Shown: positions 1 through 9,360, numbered from the stretch's first letter. The stretch is DNA of 64,000 nucleotides from Chitinophagales bacterium (GCA_013297995.1 JAAFJB010000001.1:1-64000), one strand, 5' to 3'. Program-made: numbers and translations. Notes: generated by a model from the letters alone, not told the origin.

Positions 1-1
1 T

Positions 2-337
2 TTGTCTGACGAGAATAAGGTTATGAATAAAGTAGTGCAATACATGATGCAGAACTTTCAAAAAAATATTCGAGTGAACGACCTGCTCGCCATCGCCCAT
101 ATGAGCAACTCCTCTTTCTGTAATTTATTTAAAGAAACCTATAGAATGACCTTTAAAGACTATCTACTTAAAGTTCGTATTGGTTACGCCTGCCGACTAC
201 TGATGGAAGACAATAAAAGCATCGCCGAAATTGCTTTTAAATCTGGCTTCGAAAACCTCTCTAACTTTAATCGCCAATTTAAAAAAATAAAAAATATTAC
301 CCCCAAAGAATACGCCAACCAAGCCAATAAAGCATAA
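2..337 (+). CDS. AraC-family transcriptional regulator, C-terminal part (5' truncated by window edge)
   Basis: This is the C-terminal DNA-binding half of an AraC/XylS-type regulator. About 111 residues are visible. The first helix-turn-helix reads IRVNDLLAIAHMSNSSFCNL (about residues 23-42) and the second is near residues 73-95, with the typical SIAEIAFKSGFENLSNFNRQ and a final FKKIKNITPKEY segment. The frame is open to the window edge and the first in-frame TTG lies at base 2, so the true start and the sensor domain are almost certainly outside. The target is unknown. The next gene is on the other strand and ends 7 bases away, so the pair is convergent. Confidence 0.85.
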   Translation: MSDENKVMNKVVQYMMQNFQKNIRVNDLLAIAHMSNSSFCNLFKETYRMTFKDYLLKVRIGYACRLLMEDNKSIAEIAFKSGFENLSNFNRQFKKIKNITPKEYANQANKA

Positions 338-344
338 CGCCCGT

Positions 345-1142
345 TTAAAACCTTACCGTAAAATGCCGCAGCTCCTTTTGTTCCTTCCTAAAAAATACCA
401 GCCCTATAAAAAATAAATCTATAGTAAGCCTTACCGAAGCATGCGCTTTTACCTGCTCCCATGCCCGCTCCATCTCCACACTCCAATGTATATCATCAAA
501 AACAATCAAGGTATTCTCATGGCATTTTGCCAGCACCTGCTCAAAATAACGTACCGTTGGCTCATACCGGTGATTGCCATCTATAAAAATAAAATCGAGC
601 CGCTCCTGCTTCGCTAATGTAGGCAACAGTGTTTCATCAAAATTACCGATCACTTGTTCTATATTCTTTAACCCTATATAATTGAAATGCTTGCTCGCTA
701 TGGCCGCCACCGCCGCCGACCCCTCCATCGTTATCACCCTTGCCTCTGGCTTTGCTGAAGCTAAATAGGAACTGGTTATTCCCAACGAGGTTCCCAACTC
801 CAATATATTTTGTGGTCCTAAATAATTCACCAGTCTAAACAACAACTGACTGTATTTCTTCGGCTTTAATGACGATTTTGCTATGGCTGATACCGTTCGC
901 TCCGAACGCTGTCCCAACCTCGATCCTGCCCCAAAATCTTCCAGCAAAATAAGCGTTTTATTGTGCAACATTTCTGCACGCTGCGCTTCAATTAAATCAT
1001 ACCCATAAAAAACCCGATCGTCGTTCAACACTTCTTTAATTAACGCATATACAAACGGCGAATGCATTCCATGACCCTTGCTATTTGAAGCCGTAATATA
1101 ATAGCGCAGGTATCGACACGCCAACTGTAAGGGTGAATACAT
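345..1142 (-). CDS. Class I SAM-dependent methyltransferase (O-methyltransferase-like)
   Basis: This is a Rossmann-fold methyltransferase of 265 residues. The SAM-binding motif I is visible as NILELGTSLGITSSYL near residue 112, followed by an acidic residue in VITMEGS and the motif DFIFIDGNHRYEPT near 185-195. The last resembles catechol-O-methyltransferase-like families. The N-terminal GHGMHSPFVY segment is, as far as I recall, common in a Bacteroidota clade. The ATG at 1142 shares one base with the TGA of the upstream membrane protein (TGATG), so the two are translationally coupled. An extension to a TTG at 1145 is less likely. The substrate cannot be told from sequence. It is the last gene of the thyA-folA operon. 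Confidence 0.8.
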   Translation of the reverse strand: MYSPLQLACRYLRYYITASNSKGHGMHSPFVYALIKEVLNDDRVFYGYDLIEAQRAEMLHNKTLILLEDFGAGSRLGQRSERTVSAIAKSSLKPKKYSQLLFRLVNYLGPQNILELGTSLGITSSYLASAKPEARVITMEGSAAVAAIASKHFNYIGLKNIEQVIGNFDETLLPTLAKQERLDFIFIDGNHRYEPTVRYFEQVLAKCHENTLIVFDDIHWSVEMERAWEQVKAHASVRLTIDLFFIGLVFFRKEQKELRHFTVRF

Positions 1143-1615
1143 CAATTAATTTTTTTGTATGCTGGAAATAATTTTAATAACCAAAACAAAGCATATACAA
1201 CCGCGAAAAGACTAATGCCATAAGCTACCATAAAAAATATTTCTTCTGATTGAGTGTACGTAAAAGTATACTGCTTCCATACCCACAAATACACCCCCAC
1301 CGTTACCCATATATTGGCTCGCATTCTTTTAAAAAAAAATACCAACGGCATCAACAAACGCAATACCATACCCACTATTTCTTCATCTAAATAATCGCTC
1401 CATTTTATCTGCTCAGTTTCTACCCCGCCTAGCGCTCGCATAAAATTAGCCAGCCCTATTACCACTCGTATCTGATGCAATGTGTTTAATAACAATAGCA
1501 TATTCAACACTATGAAAATATATTGACAGTATTTTTTTTGTGGTACTCCCAACCCTATACTCCCCATCACAAAAAATGGAAGCGTTAAAATATAAAAATC
1601 CTGCACTCGCTCCAT
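1142..1615 (-). CDS. Small polytopic membrane protein of unknown function
   Basis: I do not recognise the family. The 157-residue product is strongly hydrophobic, with about five likely membrane segments: residues 7-25, 30-50, 80-96, about 100-117, and 126-150. The last hydrophobic stretch contains FFMVAYGISLFAVVYALFWL. There is no signal peptide and no catalytic motif. The gene starts 7 bases after folA and shares one base with the methyltransferase that follows, so it is inside the thyA-folA transcription unit. A link to folate metabolism is only positional. Confidence 0.6.
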   Translation of the reverse strand: MERVQDFYILTLPFFVMGSIGLGVPQKKYCQYIFIVLNMLLLLNTLHQIRVVIGLANFMRALGGVETEQIKWSDYLDEEIVGMVLRLLMPLVFFFKRMRANIWVTVGVYLWVWKQYTFTYTQSEEIFFMVAYGISLFAVVYALFWLLKLFPAYKKIN

Positions 1616-1622
1616 ACCTCTA

Positions 1623-2117
1623 TTATTGTTTTATCCATTTTTGAAACCGATATGAATATGCATGTTTCTCATCCGCCTCATGAAATTCATCCATCACCAA
1701 ATTCCACTCAGCCATATCCATTTCAGGAAAATAAGTATCCCCTTCTATTACTACTTCAACCCTTGTAAGATACAACTGCTGCGCCTGCTGCATGGCGGCT
1801 GCATAAATTTCGCCGCCGCCTATTACAAACAATTCTTTATAATCATTTTCCTCCGCTACCGCTATTGCTTTCTGTAATGAATTTACTACCACCGCCCCCG
1901 CTGCCTCATAATTATTATTTCTAGTTATTACAATATTTAAGCGTCCATTCAATGGCTTGCCTTTTAAGGACTCAAAGGTTTTTCTTCCCATCACCACTGG
2001 CATAGCCCAGGTGGTCTGCTTAAAAAATTTCATATCATTGGGCAGCTTCCACAACAATTCATTGTTCTTTCCTATGGCATGATTGGTACTGGCGGCAACG
2101 ATGAGGGAAATCAACAT
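1623..2117 (-). CDS. folA: Dihydrofolate reductase
   Basis: FolA reduces dihydrofolate to tetrahydrofolate with NADPH in the cytoplasm. The 164-residue length fits chromosomal bacterial DHFR. The sequence opens with ISLIVAASTNHAIGKNNELL and has the WKLPNDMKFFKQTT substrate-site helix with the conserved Asp near residue 27. It continues with VVMGRKTFESL (cofactor site), an I/V-T-R motif, and FVIGGGEIYAAAM near 96-108. It lies 23 bases downstream of thyA, the classic pairing, because thymidylate synthase produces the dihydrofolate that this enzyme recycles. Nothing unusual is visible. Confidence 0.96.
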   Translation of the reverse strand: MLISLIVAASTNHAIGKNNELLWKLPNDMKFFKQTTWAMPVVMGRKTFESLKGKPLNGRLNIVITRNNNYEAAGAVVVNSLQKAIAVAEENDYKELFVIGGGEIYAAAMQQAQQLYLTRVEVVIEGDTYFPEMDMAEWNLVMDEFHEADEKHAYSYRFQKWIKQ

Positions 2118-2140
2118 AAGCTAAAATTTAGTGCCGAATA

Positions 2141-2935
2141 TTACACCGCTACGGGTGCTTTGATGGCTGGGTGACTCTGATAATTTTCCAATGTAAAATC
2201 TTCAAAGCTGAAATCAAATATATTTTTTATTGCAGCATTCAACTTCATTGTTGGCAATGGATATGGCTCACGACTCAACTGCAAATTCACCTGCTCCAAA
2301 TGATTCTTATAAATATGCACATCCCCAAAACTATGTACAAAATCACCACACTCCAATTCACATACCTGCGCCATCATCATGGTTAACAACGCATAGGATG
2401 CAATATTAAATGGCACTCCTAAAAAAACATCTGCACTGCGTTGGTACAATTGACAACTTAATTTTCCATCAGCCACATAAAATTGAAAAAGACTATGACA
2501 GGGCATTAAAGCCATTTTTGGCAACTCAGCTACATTCCACGCGCTTACTATCATTCTGCGACTATCAGGGTTTGTTTTCAGTTGCTGAATTACGTCAGTA
2601 ATCTGATCCACTGTTTGTCCATCCGCACCCGCCCAACTCCGCCATTGCTTTCCATATACTGGCCCTAATTCGCCATTTTCATCGGCCCACTCATTCCAAA
2701 TACTTACGCCGTTATCGGTCAAGTACTTGGTATTGGTCTCCCCTTTCAAAAACCACAATAATTCGTGTACAATACTTTTTAAATGCACTTTCTTAGTGGT
2801 AACCATCGGGAACCCTTCTGCAAGATTAAACCGCATTTGGTAGCCAAAACAACTGAGGGTGCCCGTGCCTGTACGATCTGTTTTTACTGCACCATTGTTT
2901 AATATATACTGAAGTAATTGGTGGTATTGTTGCAT
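2141..2935 (-). CDS. thyA: Thymidylate synthase
   Basis: ThyA methylates dUMP to dTMP using 5,10-methylenetetrahydrofolate and releases dihydrofolate. Starting at the ATG at 2935 gives 264 residues, the same length as E. coli ThyA, with the catalytic Cys at position 146 in [14 protein letters not shown]. Other signatures are [11 protein letters not shown] near 18-28, [10 protein letters not shown] near 126-135, and [20 protein letters not shown] with the dUMP-binding Arg/Ser. An upstream TTG at 2941 is in frame but is a poorer start. The gene leads the thyA-folA-membrane protein-methyltransferase operon. Confidence 0.97.
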   Translation of the reverse strand: MQQYHQLLQYILNNGAVKTDRTGTGTLSCFGYQMRFNLAEGFPMVTTKKVHLKSIVHELLWFLKGETNTKYLTDNGVSIWNEWADENGELGPVYGKQWRSWAGADGQTVDQITDVIQQLKTNPDSRRMIVSAWNVAELPKMALMPCHSLFQFYVADGKLSCQLYQRSADVFLGVPFNIASYALLTMMMAQVCELECGDFVHSFGDVHIYKNHLEQVNLQLSREPYPLPTMKLNAAIKNIFDFSFEDFTLENYQSHPAIKAPVAV

Positions 2936-3015
2936 GCGCAAATTAACAACGAAATGAGGGGACTAACCAACCCGATTATCCACAATAAATGCCGATACAA
3001 GCAAATACCGCTGCC

Positions 3016-4203
3016 CTACTGCTTCCTGCGCGCCAGTTCCTGCTTAATAAGTGCCAGTTCCCTGCCTGTTTGTCCACTCACACTACTGTTCTCCTTAGCG
3101 CGACGCATAAGGTATGGAATCACTTCTTTAATAGGCCCAAATGGCAGGTATTTACTTACACTAAAGCCATGTTTGGCCAAATTAAAACTAATATGGTCGC
3201 TCATACCATACAATTGTGAGAAATGTACGTTTGAGTGATGTGGATCTAACCCTTTCTCTTCCATTAAATTGGCTGCCAATAAATTACTCGCTTCATTGTG
3301 TGAAGCAATAATGATTGAAATATTTTCTAAATCATTGAAACAATATTTTACCGCTGCATTAAAATCATCATCGGTAGCCGATTTGTCTTTCTGCATCAAA
3401 CAGGTATAGTTTTTTTCCTGCGCTCTGGCCCTCTCTTTCTCCATATAAGCACCACGTACCAGCTTAACACCTAATTTAAATTGTTGCTGCTTGGCTATGC
3501 GATGAGAGAGTTGTAAGAAGCTAAGCCGATCGTGCCGATACAACTGTATGGTATTGAAAACAATTACTTGCTCTTTATTAAACGCTTCCATCAATTCTAT
3601 TGCAAGCCGATCAATCGGATCCTGTATCCAACTCTCTTCTGCATCTATCAATACCCCTATATTTTTCTCTGCTGCTACTTCACAAATAGAATACATTCTA
3701 TCCCTTACCCGATCCCACTCTGCTACTTCTTCTTCGTGATCATGAATACCACTGCGGAGTCGCGGCGCGTCGTTCAATTTTTGCAGCAAGCTCAAGCGAG
3801 CAAGTGAGGTAACTTTTAGGCTGATAAAAGGTATATTGGTTTGGGTAGCCGCATATTCTATTACCCGTATAAAGGCGTCGGTTGCCTCTTCAAAATTCGC
3901 CTCCCCTTTTTTTCCTTCCACCGCATAATCAAGTATAATTTTAATGCCGTAAGCTGCCATGGCTTTACTCACCCCTTCAGTTTGCTGCAAGGTTTCTCCA
4001 CCAACAAACTGCTTGAAAATGGTTTTTCTAATGAGCTGGTGCACAAACGGCAATCCAGTCTTCATAATAAAAGGGGTTAATCTGGTACCCAATTGCACAA
4101 ACCAAGGATAGGCCATTGTATTGAATAGAAATTTGGCACGCTTCAATTCCTTACTGGTCTTGTGTGCGAAGGCATTTTCGGTATTTTCAAAAGAAATATT
4201 CAT
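3016..4203 (-). CDS. Proline dehydrogenase (monofunctional PRODH)
   Basis: This FAD enzyme oxidises L-proline to pyrroline-5-carboxylate, the first step of proline catabolism, and passes electrons to the quinone pool. The 395-residue barrel shows IGVLIDAEESWIQDPID (near 190), LGVKLVRGAYMEKERA (about 248-263), and the C-terminal FGPIKEVIPYLMRRAKENSS. That last segment includes the RRxxEN-type proline-binding arginines. The protein is much shorter than bifunctional PutA, as expected for Bacteroidota, where the P5C dehydrogenase is a separate gene and is not in this window. The ATG at 4203 is preferred over an upstream GTG. It stands alone between thyA and an SDR on the same strand. Confidence 0.92.
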   Translation of the reverse strand: MNISFENTENAFAHKTSKELKRAKFLFNTMAYPWFVQLGTRLTPFIMKTGLPFVHQLIRKTIFKQFVGGETLQQTEGVSKAMAAYGIKIILDYAVEGKKGEANFEEATDAFIRVIEYAATQTNIPFISLKVTSLARLSLLQKLNDAPRLRSGIHDHEEEVAEWDRVRDRMYSICEVAAEKNIGVLIDAEESWIQDPIDRLAIELMEAFNKEQVIVFNTIQLYRHDRLSFLQLSHRIAKQQQFKLGVKLVRGAYMEKERARAQEKNYTCLMQKDKSATDDDFNAAVKYCFNDLENISIIIASHNEASNLLAANLMEEKGLDPHHSNVHFSQLYGMSDHISFNLAKHGFSVSKYLPFGPIKEVIPYLMRRAKENSSVSGQTGRELALIKQELARRKQ

Positions 4204-4283
4204 GCTAACAACTGTTCGTGCCACGAATATCGGTACACATTGGTGAAGTACGCAAAGGTTTTACATAAATTATTCAAAAAATA

Positions 4284-5000
4284 TTAAATAGCTTGGTGAT
4301 TGAATGGCTGCAATACCATTTCACTTACCACCCCACTCGCTGGCTGCTGGCAGAGAAACCAAATGGCTTTTGCTGCTTCTTCCGCCACAATCATTTTATC
4401 GCGCTGCACCCTTAAATCTATGGTATCCCAAAAGCTTGAGTCTACCCCGCCCAGAAAAAGATTGGTGATGCGTATTTCGGTACGCTTTAACTCTTCCCGA
4501 ATACTCTGCATCATCCCTACCAATCCATATTTACTGGCACTATAAGCAGCAGCTCCCGCCATCGGCACTTTTCCGAGCACCCCAGGGATATTGATGATGA
4601 GTCCCTTTTTCTGCGCTTTCATTGCTGGCAACACCGCTTTTACCAAATAGAATGATCCAAAAAGATTGGTCTGCAATGTCCGCTCAAAATCTGCTGCACT
4701 AAGCGTGTCCATGGTTTGTATTACTCCTATACCAGCCGCATTAATAAGTATATCAATCACTGGTGTTTTTTCCAAAACCTTCGCTATGGCTGCATTCACA
4801 GATGCTTCATTGGCTATATCCATCTCAAAAACCCGATCGGCTTCAATACCCAATTCTGTTGCAAGTGTTTGTAACTTATCTGTATTTCTACCAGCCATGT
4901 ATACCATAGCACCGCTTCCATTAATGAGCTTGGCTGCTTGCGCTCCTATTCCTCCCGTTGCGCCTACTATTAATACATTCTTTCCTTTTAATGATTCCAT
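4284..5000 (-). CDS. SDR-family NAD(P)-dependent oxidoreductase
   Basis: This is a classical short-chain dehydrogenase/reductase of 238 residues. The cofactor motif GATGGIGAQAA sits at 12-22, the structural INAAGIG motif near 87-93, and the catalytic Ser/Tyr/Lys set ends in AAAYSASKYG near 150-158. The substrate is unknown. It is divergent from the photolyase pair, with only 58 bases between the two ATGs, so the two transcripts probably share a control region. SDR genes near photolyase genes are, as I recall, frequent in this phylum, but co-function is inference. Confidence 0.88.
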   Translation of the reverse strand: MESLKGKNVLIVGATGGIGAQAAKLINGSGAMVYMAGRNTDKLQTLATELGIEADRVFEMDIANEASVNAAIAKVLEKTPVIDILINAAGIGVIQTMDTLSAADFERTLQTNLFGSFYLVKAVLPAMKAQKKGLIINIPGVLGKVPMAGAAAYSASKYGLVGMMQSIREELKRTEIRITNLFLGGVDSSFWDTIDLRVQRDKMIVAEEAAKAIWFLCQQPASGVVSEMVLQPFNHQAI

Positions 5001-5058
5001 AAAATGATTTGATATTTAAAACAATCACAATTGCATTTTGTTGTATTCAATAATTATT

Positions 5059-6576
5059 ATGAATGAATTAACCCTAATTTTTCCGCATCAACTTTTTCAA
5101 AACCATCCTGCACTTTGCACGGCAACCATTAAACAAAGACCTGTATTGCTGGTTGAAGAATGGCTTTTCTTTAGGCAATACTCTTTTCACCAACAGAAAT
5201 TAGTACTTCATAGAGCCAGCATGCAGTGTTATAAAAATGAGTTGACCACCAACGGTTTTAAAGTTGATTATATTCACGCTTTTGATGAGCTATCCGATAT
5301 CCGATTACTTATCCCCGCCCTCGCCCAAAAAGGCATTCAGAAAATATTTCTCGCCGAGCTGGCGTACAATTGGTTACAAAAAAGATTAGCCAATGCCGCC
5401 GCTGATGCTGGCATTTCACTGGATATATGCCCCAGCCCCAACTTTATCACCACCGCCCAAGCTTCAACCCATTTTTTTAATGGGAGAAAAACTTATTTTC
5501 AAACCGACTTCTACACCTACCAACGCAAACAACTTAAAATAATGGTGAACGAAAGCCTTCAACCCCTTGGTGGTAAGTGGACTTACGACGCCGACAATCG
5601 GGCTCGATTTCCCAAAGGTGAAAAACCTCCCCATTTTAACCTGCCCGCAGATAATGAATACCTGCGTGAAGCACGCGAATATGTGAAGAAATATTTCTCC
5701 CAAAATCCCGGTACCACCAATGCCCCTTTTGAAGATAAGTGCAGCGAAAATCATTTTTACCCCATCAGCTTTGAAGCAGCAGATGCTTGGCTAGATCAGT
5801 TTCTTCAAAACCGCTTTGCGCAGTTCGGTATTTACGAAGACGCAATGGTGGCCAGTGAACCCCTATTAAATCACAGCCTGCTCAGTCCCCTCATGAATAT
5901 TGGTTTACTCAACCCCCAATATATCATCAACAAAGCACTGGCGCATGCTGCCGCTAACAATATTCCCCTCAATTCCTTGGAAGGTTTTGTGCGACAAATT
6001 ATTGGCTGGAGAGAATTTATTAAAATAGTGTACGAGCGGGAAGGCAGCTTCCAACGTACCCGCAACTATTGGAATTTTAATAGAAAAATTCCCGCCTCAT
6101 TCTGGACTGCAACTACGGGTATTACACCGGTTGACAATGCCATTGAAAAAGTATTGAAATCAGGTTACAACCACCATATAGAGCGCCTCATGATTCTCGG
6201 TAATTTCATGCTGCTCTGTGAATTTGATCCGAATGAAGTGTACCGCTGGTTTATGGAAATGTATATTGATTCGTACGACTGGGTAATGGTTCCTAATATT
6301 TATGGCATGACGCAATTTGCTGACGGTGGTCTGATGACTACCAAACCCTATATCAGCGGCAGCAACTATATTATGAAAATGAGCGACTATACCAAAGGCC
6401 CTTGGCAAGAAATATGGGATGGACTTTTCTGGCGCTTTATGCACGTTCATAGAAATTTTTTCCTAAAAAATCCGAGACTGGGTATGCTCGTAAAAACCTT
6501 CGATAAGATGAGTGATGAAAAGAAAAATAATCATCTCAAAATTGCCAATCAGTATTTAGCTAGTCTACACAAATAA
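5059..6576 (+). CDS. Cryptochrome/photolyase-family protein (FeS-BCP/PhrB-type lineage) lacking the iron-sulfur cysteines
   Basis: The 505-residue product belongs to the photolyase-related clade typified by prokaryotic (6-4) photolyases such as PhrB. It has an N-terminal alpha/beta antenna domain and a C-terminal FAD-binding helical domain. FAD-domain signatures include FVRQIIGWREFIKIVYER, HHIERLMILGNFMLL and WVMVPNIYGMTQFADGGLM. In the family, a CxxC...C loop after the SDY motif plus one earlier Cys bind a 4Fe-4S cluster. Here the loop reads MSDYTKGPWQEIWDGLFW, with no Cys, and the earlier site is also replaced. The ATG at 5059 is chosen over TTG 5038. It ends 11 bases before a second photolyase relative. 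Confidence 0.88.
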   Translation: MNELTLIFPHQLFQNHPALCTATIKQRPVLLVEEWLFFRQYSFHQQKLVLHRASMQCYKNELTTNGFKVDYIHAFDELSDIRLLIPALAQKGIQKIFLAELAYNWLQKRLANAAADAGISLDICPSPNFITTAQASTHFFNGRKTYFQTDFYTYQRKQLKIMVNESLQPLGGKWTYDADNRARFPKGEKPPHFNLPADNEYLREAREYVKKYFSQNPGTTNAPFEDKCSENHFYPISFEAADAWLDQFLQNRFAQFGIYEDAMVASEPLLNHSLLSPLMNIGLLNPQYIINKALAHAAANNIPLNSLEGFVRQIIGWREFIKIVYEREGSFQRTRNYWNFNRKIPASFWTATTGITPVDNAIEKVLKSGYNHHIERLMILGNFMLLCEFDPNEVYRWFMEMYIDSYDWVMVPNIYGMTQFADGGLMTTKPYISGSNYIMKMSDYTKGPWQEIWDGLFWRFMHVHRNFFLKNPRLGMLVKTFDKMSDEKKNNHLKIANQYLASLHK

Positions 6577-6587
6577 ATTCAATCACA

Positions 6588-7679
6588 ATGATTCATTTTC
6601 CTACCGATATTAAAAGTATAGTGGAACGCGTTCACGCGGTTGACGCAAACGCTTATGCAAAAACCAGGAATTTTTTAAACGGTGCGGTCACCTATCTCTC
6701 ACCCTATATTGCTCGGGGTGTAATTTCACTTCCCTTTATTCAGAAAATTATTGCAGAGAAATATACCAAATTCGCATCCGAAAAATTAATACAAGAACTG
6801 GCCTGGAGGGAATACTACCAAAGGGTTTGGCAACACAAGGGCAATGCTATATTTACCGATTTAAAGCAGGCACAACAACAGGTATTACACCACCAGCTAC
6901 CTACTGCAATATTGAATGCAGCAACAGACATTGAAGGAATTGATGCAGCCATTCACCATTTGTACAACACAGGCTATATGCACAACCATGCACGAATGTA
7001 TACGGCCATGCTGAGCTGCAATATTGGTCAAGCTCATTTTCTGCAACCCGCTAGATGGATGTACTATCATTTATTGGATGGCGACCTTGCCTCTAATATG
7101 CTCAGTTGGCAATGGGTGGCGGGTAGCTTTAGCAGTAAAAAATATTATGCAAACCAAGAGAATATAAATAAATACACTAACACAGCGCAAAGTGGCACTT
7201 ATTTAGACCTCTCCTACGAAACCATTGCAACGCAAGCACCGCCCAGTTCACTATTAAATACTACGGCATTTACACTTAGCACACCACTGCCTTCAACAGT
7301 TTCACCACAAATAAAAAATCACTTACCTACCTTTATTTACAATGGCTATAATATAGATCCTGAATGGCATAAAGGAGAGGCGGGCAATAGAATTTTATTG
7401 TTAGAACCCAGTGTGTACCATTCCCATCCTGTGAGCCAGAAAGTGCTGGACTTTATGGTTCAACTCGCCACCCATAATATTCCTGAAATACAGGTAGTAG
7501 TGGCAGAATTTGAGGAACTCTTTCCCGTATCAAGTGCATATAAACCAGTATTTAAAGAACATCCTCTATTCAATCATTACCAAGGAATAAAAGAAGAACG
7601 GGATTGGCTATTTCCTCAAGTAAGTGAATATTGCCCCAGCTTTTTTAATTACTGGAAAAAATGTGAGTCGTATCGGTAA
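6588..7679 (+). CDS. Photolyase FAD-binding-domain protein without the N-terminal antenna domain
   Basis: This 363-residue protein begins directly with the photolyase FAD-binding helical domain. YLSPYIARGVISLPFI lies near 37-52, LAWREYYQRVWQHKG near 70-84, HNHARMYTAMLSCNIG near 131-146, and DGDLASNMLSWQWVAGSFS near 163-181. The usual alpha/beta cofactor domain at the N terminus is missing. Instead a C-terminal segment of about 110 residues (RILLLEPSVYHSHPVSQK and VVVAEFEEL) looks like an alpha/beta unit. The gene starts 11 bases after the preceding photolyase-like gene, so they are co-transcribed. Whether it repairs DNA, senses light or partners its neighbour is unknown. Confidence 0.8.
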   Translation: MIHFPTDIKSIVERVHAVDANAYAKTRNFLNGAVTYLSPYIARGVISLPFIQKIIAEKYTKFASEKLIQELAWREYYQRVWQHKGNAIFTDLKQAQQQVLHHQLPTAILNAATDIEGIDAAIHHLYNTGYMHNHARMYTAMLSCNIGQAHFLQPARWMYYHLLDGDLASNMLSWQWVAGSFSSKKYYANQENINKYTNTAQSGTYLDLSYETIATQAPPSSLLNTTAFTLSTPLPSTVSPQIKNHLPTFIYNGYNIDPEWHKGEAGNRILLLEPSVYHSHPVSQKVLDFMVQLATHNIPEIQVVVAEFEELFPVSSAYKPVFKEHPLFNHYQGIKEERDWLFPQVSEYCPSFFNYWKKCESYR

Positions 7680-7696
7680 AAAATAGAGATTTGCGA

Positions 7697-8806
7697 ATGC
7701 AGATCTCAAAAATTACCATCTACAAATATTCCATCCCCATGGTACCTTTTACCATTGCAACGGGAACCATGCAGTTTGCGCAGAATTTATTCATTCGCAT
7801 AGAAACCAATGAAGGCATTACAGGCGTAGGAGAATGCTCTGCCTTCCCCATGATTGTAGGTGAAACTCAAGCCACCTGTTTTGAAATGGGCAAAGAATTT
7901 GCCGCATTGTGGATGGGAAAAGATCCGTTGGATATTACTGCTAGGCTGCACGAATTGGATTTATTTACTGCGGGCAATTTTACCGCTAAAAGTGCATTCG
8001 ATCTTGCCCTATACGATATTGCTGCAAAGCATGCTGGCATGCCGCTCTATGCGTTTCTTGGTGGCTCCATAAAAAATATTGAGAGCGACTTAACCATTGG
8101 AATTGATACCCCTGAAAGCATGGCTGCTCAAGCGGTTGAATTTGTTGCCAAAGGCGTAAATATCATTAAAGTAAAACTGGGTAAAGACCCTTCTACCGAT
8201 ATCCTTCGCATTAAAAAAATCAGGGACGCTATTGGCTACCATACTACCATTCGCATTGATGCCAACCAAGGCTGGAGCTATGATGATGCATTGTTTACTT
8301 TAAAGGCATTAGCCCCTTATCAGATTGAATTCTGCGAACAACCCATGCGCACTTGGAATGATGAACAATTGCCCGCATTATGCGCCGCTTCTCCCATTGC
8401 ATTGATGGCGGACGAAAGTGTTTATACGCACCATGATGCTGAAAGAATCATTCGCAACAATGCCTGCAAATTCATCAATATTAAATTTGCAAAAAGTGGT
8501 GGTATTGCAGAAGCATTGCGCATCAATGCTGTGGCCGAAGAAAATAAAATTGCTTGTATGATGGGTGGCATGCTGGAAAGCAGGATTGCCCTCTCTGCCA
8601 AAGTTCATTTTGCCATGGCTAAACAGAATATTAAATTTTACGATTTAGATACTTGCTTATTAGGTCATAAAATTGATCCTGTATTGGGTGGTGTTCAGTA
8701 CAATGGCATGAAGCTTATACTCTCCGATGCGCCTGGCATTGGTGCTGATGTTAATGAAGATTTTCTCAGCACTTTACCCAAGTTCTGCATTGATTTTGAA
8801 GCATAA
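7697..8806 (+). CDS. Dipeptide epimerase, enolase superfamily (L-Ala-D/L-Glu epimerase type)
   Basis: This is a muconate-lactonizing subgroup enolase-superfamily enzyme that likely epimerises dipeptides such as L-Ala-D-Glu from murein recycling. The first catalytic Lys lies in IIKVKLGKDPS near 154-164. Metal ligands follow in RIDANQGWS, EFCEQPM and ADESVY, and the opposing catalytic Lys in FINIKFAKSGG near 258-268. The 369-residue length fits. The ATG at 7697 gives MQISKITIYKYSIPM; a TTG six bases upstream is in frame but unlikely. Exact dipeptide specificity cannot be read by eye. Confidence 0.87.
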   Translation: MQISKITIYKYSIPMVPFTIATGTMQFAQNLFIRIETNEGITGVGECSAFPMIVGETQATCFEMGKEFAALWMGKDPLDITARLHELDLFTAGNFTAKSAFDLALYDIAAKHAGMPLYAFLGGSIKNIESDLTIGIDTPESMAAQAVEFVAKGVNIIKVKLGKDPSTDILRIKKIRDAIGYHTTIRIDANQGWSYDDALFTLKALAPYQIEFCEQPMRTWNDEQLPALCAASPIALMADESVYTHHDAERIIRNNACKFINIKFAKSGGIAEALRINAVAEENKIACMMGGMLESRIALSAKVHFAMAKQNIKFYDLDTCLLGHKIDPVLGGVQYNGMKLILSDAPGIGADVNEDFLSTLPKFCIDFEA

Positions 8807-8835
8807 ATTTGAATCCCCCTATCTTCGCCCCTCAA

Positions 8836-9360
8836 ATGAAGCAAATGGAAGCAAAAAATGCAAGTGAGAGTTTTACCATTATGAATGAATTGGTGCTGCC
8901 TAATGATACCAATACTTTCGGAAACCTCATGGGTGGGCGACTTATGTACTGGATGGATATTGCCGCTGGTATTGCTGCGGGCAAACACTCCAATACGCCT
9001 TCGATGACTGCTTCTGTTGATAACCTAAGTTTTAAAAATCCTATACGACTGGGCAATGTGGTACATATAGAAGCCAAAGTGTGCAGGGCTTTCAACACTT
9101 CCATGGAAATTCACATCAAAGTATGGGGGGAGGATTTATTGCACCAATACAAATACGAGAGCAATGAAGCTTTCTTCACTTTTGTAGCACTTGATCCCAA
9201 CGGGAAGCCCCGAACGGTTCCACAACTGATTCCTGAGAATGAAGACGAGCAACGTTTATTTGATGGTGCTTTAAGAAGAAGACAGATCCGATTAATTCTT
9301 GCTGGCAAAATGAAACCCGACGATGCCAATGAATTAAAAGCGCTTTTTTTTAAGGACTAA
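8836..9360 (+). CDS. Acyl-CoA thioesterase, hotdog fold
   Basis: The product hydrolyses acyl-CoA thioesters and belongs to the YciA/acyl-CoA thioesterase hotdog group. The signature NTFGNLMGGRLMYWMDIAAG contains the active-site Asp on the central helix. The segments SVDNLSFKNPIRLGNVVHI and STYRYESNEAFFTFVA-like strands complete the fold. ATG codons at 8836 and 8845 are both plausible, giving 174 or 171 residues; a TTG at 8809 is less likely because it begins 2 bases after the epimerase stop. It probably shares a transcript with the epimerase. Confidence 0.88.
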   Translation: MKQMEAKNASESFTIMNELVLPNDTNTFGNLMGGRLMYWMDIAAGIAAGKHSNTPSMTASVDNLSFKNPIRLGNVVHIEAKVCRAFNTSMEIHIKVWGEDLLHQYKYESNEAFFTFVALDPNGKPRTVPQLIPENEDEQRLFDGALRRRQIRLILAGKMKPDDANELKALFFKD

